Origin: Erythroxylum novogranatense
Taxonomy: Eukaryota; Streptophyta; Magnoliopsida; Malpighiales; Erythroxylaceae
Direction: 5' to 3'
Assembly: GCA_029891385.1 (NCBI GenBank)
Contig: CM057228.1
Location: 80,588,964-80,652,963, forward strand
DNA length: 64,000 bases
Made by a program: the position numbers and the translations under genes. Shown in pieces: positions 58,240-64,000 of this stretch. Below the pieces are notes generated by a model. The model had not been told where the DNA came from. It made no database searches and was given only the letters and a program-made list of their open reading frames with translations. Numbering within the stretch: the stretch's first letter is position 1; each line of letters starts with the position of its first letter.

Positions 58240-59186
58240 TCCCTTAGGTGACCCTTACATATCTTCATTTCCTAAGGTAAAGATGAACCTTTGCACGAGG
58301 AAGCCTAAACATTTAATTGCTCTATTTATTGGTATCTCAATCACTTAAATACAATGTAAAAACTCCTTTCTTACAAAACCTAAAGACTCATATTATGGTT
58401 TAGCACACATAAACGTAATGAAACTCTTATAAAAGCTTTTTATGACTCCATTTAATGTCAAAGACGCTTCTTATAGCCCATATGTAGTCTAGATATAACC
58501 CAAATAACCAAATATGCTTGTCAATAGTCATTGTAATTGAGTAAACAATTTGTAACATTTTTTGAAAAGTAAGTTAACCAATATTCTTGAATCAAACCAT
58601 ATGAACTTAATATTTTGTACACCAAATTTCATTTAAGGAAATTTATTGACTAATATGGGATGTTGGTAGGCCAATTTACATCTAGAATATATATATATAT
58701 ACACTTTAAAACCCTAATATAGGTTGACTAAATATCCTAAAACAAGTTTTAAAAATTTTATCAAGTTCTTTCATAGATTAAAATACATTCCTCGATACAT
58801 CAACTTTTTTAAATTTTAAACCAAATATCCTCTTGATTATAAGAAGATTCATTTTATTAAGTTTAAATGATTATGTATTGAGCGAGTCCCTAATTCTTTG
58901 AAGTGGACAATTTTATGTTATAAGAAAGATTTCAATTTATTACATATAGAATAATTTCATTCTTTATTGTCCTTAGTCCATTTGACTGAAATTGCCTTGG
59001 TAACTCTCTTGAATTATACTTAGTGCTTCACTTTTCTTATTTAGTTCCTTTGGTCACTGTGTTTTTTCCATTAAACTTGATCTTTTACCTTTTACCTTTT
59101 ACCTAAATATTAACAAATTAACTAACAAGTATCACCAAAGATAAAATATTATGACCAATATATTTTATTATCATCAAAACCATAGT
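58240..59186. other. AT-rich spacer between two solo LTRs
   Basis: No genes or repeats seen beyond a short ATATAT run near 58690. Confidence 0.5.
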
Positions 59187-59191
59187 TGTGA

Positions 59192-61894
59192 TGTAGCGCA
59201 CCGTTACCATAAAGTACATACTGGAACACTTGAAGAACATTTCAGTACCTACCTTATAATAATGACATGCTAAAGCATTCATAACAATCACTTAAACATG
59301 GCATCATCATTTATTATCTCTTATATGTCATCATAAGAAGAACACAATATTTAAAAACCAACTGAAATTCCTCTTTTCATTTAATAGAAACCAATTATAC
59401 AATGCGGCCTTTTACAAGATCATTTAATAAAAACCAATTATACAAAATGTCTAACTAAATCCTTCAGTCTCAGCTTACTGATCTTTGAGTCATTTCTTCG
59501 TCACAAAAGTGCAAGAATTATGCTTCTTGTATAATCTCTCAGTAGCTAAAATCCTTTCTCGGTCCTAAAAAATCAACATTGTAATTTTGGTAATTTTGCA
59601 AACTCAATGAGGTAACCATCATCAATGGTTCACCCAATTCTTGCAACACAAACACATGTAACATATAGTTCACATCTTTGCATTTTGTATGGAACCATCA
59701 CATGCCACACTCTCATTCAAGTACAAACCAACAGTACATTATAATCAATCAAACACACATATTAAAATGTATATGCAATGTTCGTAAGACTCACTTTCGA
59801 TTATTATTGTTGTTGTGAATGAGTACCTTTTTAGTAGCCCATACCCTTTAGTGGATGCCGAGTTGTATCACATAATGTTTCATATACCTTAGTGGATACC
59901 TAGTATAATCACAATTGAGCCAGAGGCTCTTATCACAATTTGAGCTTTAAGCTCTTTTCACTGGCAACTCCGGTCACAACTACCTTTATCTTTCATGTAT
60001 TCATGTAATGGAATGCTTCACATTATCACATTCTCAATCAATCATATGATTTCACATTCACACTCAGAACACATTTATCATCAGACTTAGTTCGGCATTT
60101 AACAAAATTGTTGTGTAACATTTATATCTTCACATTCACATACAACTAGCACTTTAATATCACATTCATACATCACAAATCTCAGACCTTCAGTGTATGG
60201 AATCAACACAATCAAATTACATTCATAAAATGATTTAAAACATAATCTAACACAAACAATTAATTGAGTGAGACCGTCTAGGTTACTCACAATTTGCTCA
60301 CGAAGCTATTGTCTCGAAATACCGACAATGTCTGGATTTTGACATTCCAAATGCTCTTTTATATCATGCAATATACACAAATCACAATTTTGCACAATCG
60401 TATAGATATTCATTGATGCACATTCATGTATATGAAATATGTACAATGCATGTTTATAAAAGTCTCAGGTATCTTTTCATTATTCTCACTACATCATTAA
60501 TCATATATCAAAACTCACCTAAGTATAATTTGTAATTAGGTTTATACCTCACTAGTTAGGTTTATACCTCACTAGAACCATTAAAATCAAAATTCATAAC
60601 TCATTTCGTCAATTTAGATTTTTCCTGAAACATACTTTCGGGTCAATTTTGCATATTCTTCTTGACCAAGAAAATCGAGTAATTTGAGAATACTTTCTTC
60701 TAGAAAATTGTTCTCCTATCCCTTACGTTTCTAATGACACTAAGATCATACAATTTGATTCAGTATTTTGAAATTTATACTCAAAATACTTCAGATTGAG
60801 TACGTTCGAAATTTTGGCTAGGGCATGATTGTGCACTCCAAGTTTTACAACTTATATGTAAAATTAAAATATCCAAAAATTATAAAAATTTATACCAGTT
60901 GAAATCTAAGAGAATAATCTACAAATTTTGTGAAGCCAAATTTTTCTGGTTCAGCCTACATCAATACATTTTATTTGATAACTATAAGACATGATTTCTA
61001 TCATTTGTAGTGCAGCAGTCTAAGCTAAAACTGAACTTCAAACTAACTTTCAAGACCCTTAAGGACAGAATTCAAATTCAATTTATTCATAACATTTGTA
61101 GCCTTATGTCTCTAGTTTACTTTTAAATTAAGATTAATCTCATTTGGAAACCTACAGATCAAGATACAGTCAAAATACCAAAGAATATTCAATGAAAATA
61201 CTCCAGTCAAGAAATTCCAAAAGTCCTTATAAATTTTGTCTAAGATTCATCAATCAATCTCTTCCAAATGATTTCAGATGGCTATAATTTTTGGTGGAGA
61301 TATAGAACAATGTGTTTTGAGTCTGTTGGTTTAGATCTCACGTCATTTGGAGGTCGGGAGAAGAAGTTATAGTCAAAAGAAGGAAGGATGTTCGTGTCTG
61401 TCTCTACTTCAGCAGCCATAGGAGTCACGATAGTGAGATCCCAGGTGCTCCTGTGATGTCATGATCATGCATTTTTGCACGATCACGACTTGCAAGTTCC
61501 TCAGAAAAGTCACGATCATGCTTCTGCACAATCGTGCTTTTTCCAAATTCTCCTACTGCAGTTTTCTTTTTCTTCTTTCTGTTCTTTTCTTAAACCACCA
61601 TCTCTAATTTATATCTACCCCATTTTCGACTTCCATTCAACTCAACAAAATCTTAAACAAATCAAAATCTATCATTTTTTTATAATCGTCAAAAACAAAA
61701 AATCACACTCACACATATACTTTACATTTTCTGCATTTCTTCACTTTCATTTTTCTACATTTTCATTTTCTGCATTATCTTCATTTTCTTCCTCTAACTA
61801 TGACTTTAATCATTCTTTCATATCTCCAAACACCACCTTACATCTATTCCTTACCTCTAAATTTATTTTCAGTTCATCTTTAAATCACCAAAAT

Positions 61895-61931
<37 letters not shown>

Positions 61932-63085
61932 CAGTGAAGAGAAAACAAAACATATATGAATATCATCTTTCATGAATTTCTACACTCATCTCATGCACAT
62001 TTTCATTGATCTTTCAACTCCAAAATTCAATTTGACACTATCTTATAGCATTTTGATCCTCAAAACACAAAAACAAAAATATCAATATTATCACCCTTTA
62101 TCTACGGTGTTCATAAAAAATATCCATTTTTTCTCTTGTTTATGTTAATAAAGCACCAAATTTATCTCATATACCAACAACTCATAAGGATTTACATGTA
62201 TTTACTTGATAAAACTTCAAAGTCTTTAAAACCTCAAGAAGCCCTAATTTCTCATACCACCCACATACATCATCTTGAAGGTGGATTGGTTTAGGTTTTT
62301 CTTGTGGTAAAAGAAAGAGATAACAAAGTGGGAGGGGTAATAGACAAATGAAAGCAAGATCTATCTTTGGTGAAGGTTTGATAAAAAACTATGTGAAAAA
62401 GAAGAAGCTTGAAGAAGATGGCTACGAAAAAGAGAACTAGGACAAGAATAACAATACTTAGTCTTTCAAGTTACAAGAAACGTGACTTGGTGTTTAAAAT
62501 GAAAAGAATAATAGACTTATTAAGGTTTGGCTTGGCTTGGCTTGGCAAGTGACGCTTGTCACTTGTCCATTTTTCCAATTTTTAAAACTTTAAACTGGGT
62601 TTTCTAATTAAACCAGTCTAATCATCTCCAAAATTTTACTCCAATTTGTCTCTAAATTTTTCAATATCATTATCTCACCAATTCTAAAGTCATCTCTAAA
62701 ATTCCTTCATTATTATTTATTCTTATTTCTATTTCCATTTATCACTTGACTTGCCATATGGCAAATTTTCCTAGTTTAGTAATGCTCAACATTTTCAGAA
62801 TTTCCTAAAGTTCACCAAAATTCTAAATCAACACTTTATACTCTCCAATTCGGTTTTCAACATATAACTAAACCACAATTCTTAACAAAATCATATATTA
62901 CATATGTAAATCAATTATACCCAAAAATGTCAATGAATGCATGTACATTTATTTTAATGTGCAAAATTTCAACAATCACGTGTATGTGTATGCCATATAT
63001 GTATGAACATGAAATGCACTTTCTAATCGCTTAGTAACTCTCATATATACTATTCTAGCCTTAACATGGTTAACGGGATGTTACA
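59192..63085 (-). mobile_element. Solo LTR, 3894 bp, Tekay-like
   Basis: Bounded by TGTAGCGCACCG at 59192 and GGGATGTTACA at 63085, with a perfect 5-bp duplication TGTGA (59187-59191 and 63086-63090). The termini match the Tekay family at 37204-47350, so it reads on the minus strand. It shares the CATCATCAATGGTTCAC word of those LTRs near 59610-59640 but is longer and diverged. Where the others have the CG-rich block, this LTR has inverted CACGATCATGC-type words (61455-61545). Confidence 0.88.
61899..61924. repeat. CA microsatellite
   Basis: About 13 uninterrupted CA units inside the solo LTR, followed by ATATAT. Confidence 0.95.
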
Positions 63086-63090
63086 TGTGA

Positions 63091-64000
63091 ATCCCACTAG
63101 CTAACATATACAAATGATACAATATTTGAATTCAACCAATAAAGGGGGTGTTCATCACTATATAAGTTTTATTAGATACAAGACCCAATATTGATGCTCT
63201 TTAGACTTAAAGCTATATCATAAGGTGGAAGGTTAATGTTACTACTTTATCTTGCTATCCAAATGTTATAAAAGTATCAAGACTAGCAAAACTTATGTAA
63301 GAAAATAATAAATCTGAGTTAATTGGTTTTGAAATTAAAGAAAAACTGATTTAACACTGAATAGTTATGGTTTGTGACTCATAGCTTGAAAAAATATAAT
63401 CAAAATCATGTTTAATATAATCATTAGTTCAAGTGCACAATGAATTAAGTTAAGACATGTTTTATATTTATTCGAGGGATTATGCATGCTTTATCTTGTG
63501 GTGTTATATATTTTGGGTATATGATATTTTCGTTATTTCAAAAATGTTATGTATAGAAGATTTTATGTAAGATGTGAATATAATATGTAATTAAATAAAT
63601 TAAGAGTTAAAATTAATATTAGTTAAATTCAAAAATACTTTTATCATTATATAAGCAAAAGGAATTTAAGGCATTAAAAATAATTCTTTAATTTTTTTGT
63701 GTTTAAAAAGTATATCTTTTCTATAAAAATTTTCGTAAAATCATCTTATATTTTAAGTTTTGAAAGCTTCAATTACAGAGTGACTTTAATAATCTTTATA
63801 AACTTTGAGATTGAAATCATATACAAATTACTATAAGATATGTCTTGAAATGTTTTGGCTATTGTTAGTCCCTAATAACATCCAAGAGGAGGGTAAATTA
63901 GGCGTGATAAATATTAAACAAAATATTACTATGTGTGTTAGTGAACATAATTTATAAAAGATGAAAATATGATATAAAATAATGAATTTTAATAACACAC
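63091..64000. other. AT-rich right edge without recognisable genes
   Basis: Very AT-rich; no frame above chance and no termini seen. Confidence 0.5.

Noticed and set aside
57849..58268. 139-codon minus frame and 105-codon plus frame
   Set aside because: They overlap at the end of a solo LTR, in TTCG-rich sequence; the related LTR end (16833-17078) gives different frames.
61475..61975. 166-codon frame rich in serine, phenylalanine and histidine
   Set aside because: It runs through pyrimidine-rich LTR leader and the CA microsatellite; low complexity and antisense to the LTR.

Overview
The window is a gene-poor, AT-rich stretch of a flowering-plant nuclear genome, probably heterochromatic. It is built almost entirely of transposable elements nested in one another. 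The plant origin rests on a Tekay/Del-type Ty3/gypsy chromovirus with a chromodomain, a plant-type Helitron pairing a Rep-helicase with an RPA70-like gene, an Au-like SINE fragment, a hAT element with an 8-bp target duplication, and one exon of a plant 2-oxoglutarate-dependent dioxygenase. I found no intact host gene, tRNA, rRNA or CRISPR array. The species cannot be named from the sequence.

Layout. 1-1.03 kb is the 5' flank of a Helitron whose coding part lies left of the window. 1.03-17.4 kb holds a minus-strand LTR element carrying one decayed 'plant transposon protein' reading frame. Into it went a 4.75-kb solo LTR (4009-17005, duplication AACTC), and into that an 8.24-kb non-autonomous Tekay-like element (4794-13037, duplication AAGAG). 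17.4-18.3 kb is the end of a related LTR element in plus orientation. 18.4-29.0 kb is a minus-strand Helitron: Rep-helicase at 21.1-25.9 kb, RPA-like gene at 18.6-21.0 kb, and an upstream leader with tandem repeats. A hAT MITE (26134-27605) sits in the leader. 29.0-33.0 kb is a mosaic of LTR pieces, short-word arrays and plus-strand Helitron fragments ending in a possible Helitron 3' hairpin. 33.0-37.2 kb is unique or degraded sequence with a gag-like scrap and a SINE fragment. 37.2-47.35 kb is a complete-length but inactivated Tekay chromovirus on the minus strand. 47.35-53.6 kb is degraded sequence with the dioxygenase exon and an LTR-like block. 53643-58234 and 59192-63085 are solo LTRs with perfect 5-bp duplications (TTTCT and TGTGA). 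The rest is featureless AT-rich DNA.

How the parts relate. The 8.24-kb element shares LTR architecture, a tRNA-iMet primer site, a polypurine tract and TATA-box placement with the Tekay element but has no coding capacity, so it was probably mobilised in trans. Every coding unit seen is broken. Many stops are what C-to-T change at CGA, CAA or CAG codons would give, as expected for silenced methylated elements. The Helitron Rep HUH motif reads Y-A-H, so its nuclease is probably dead.
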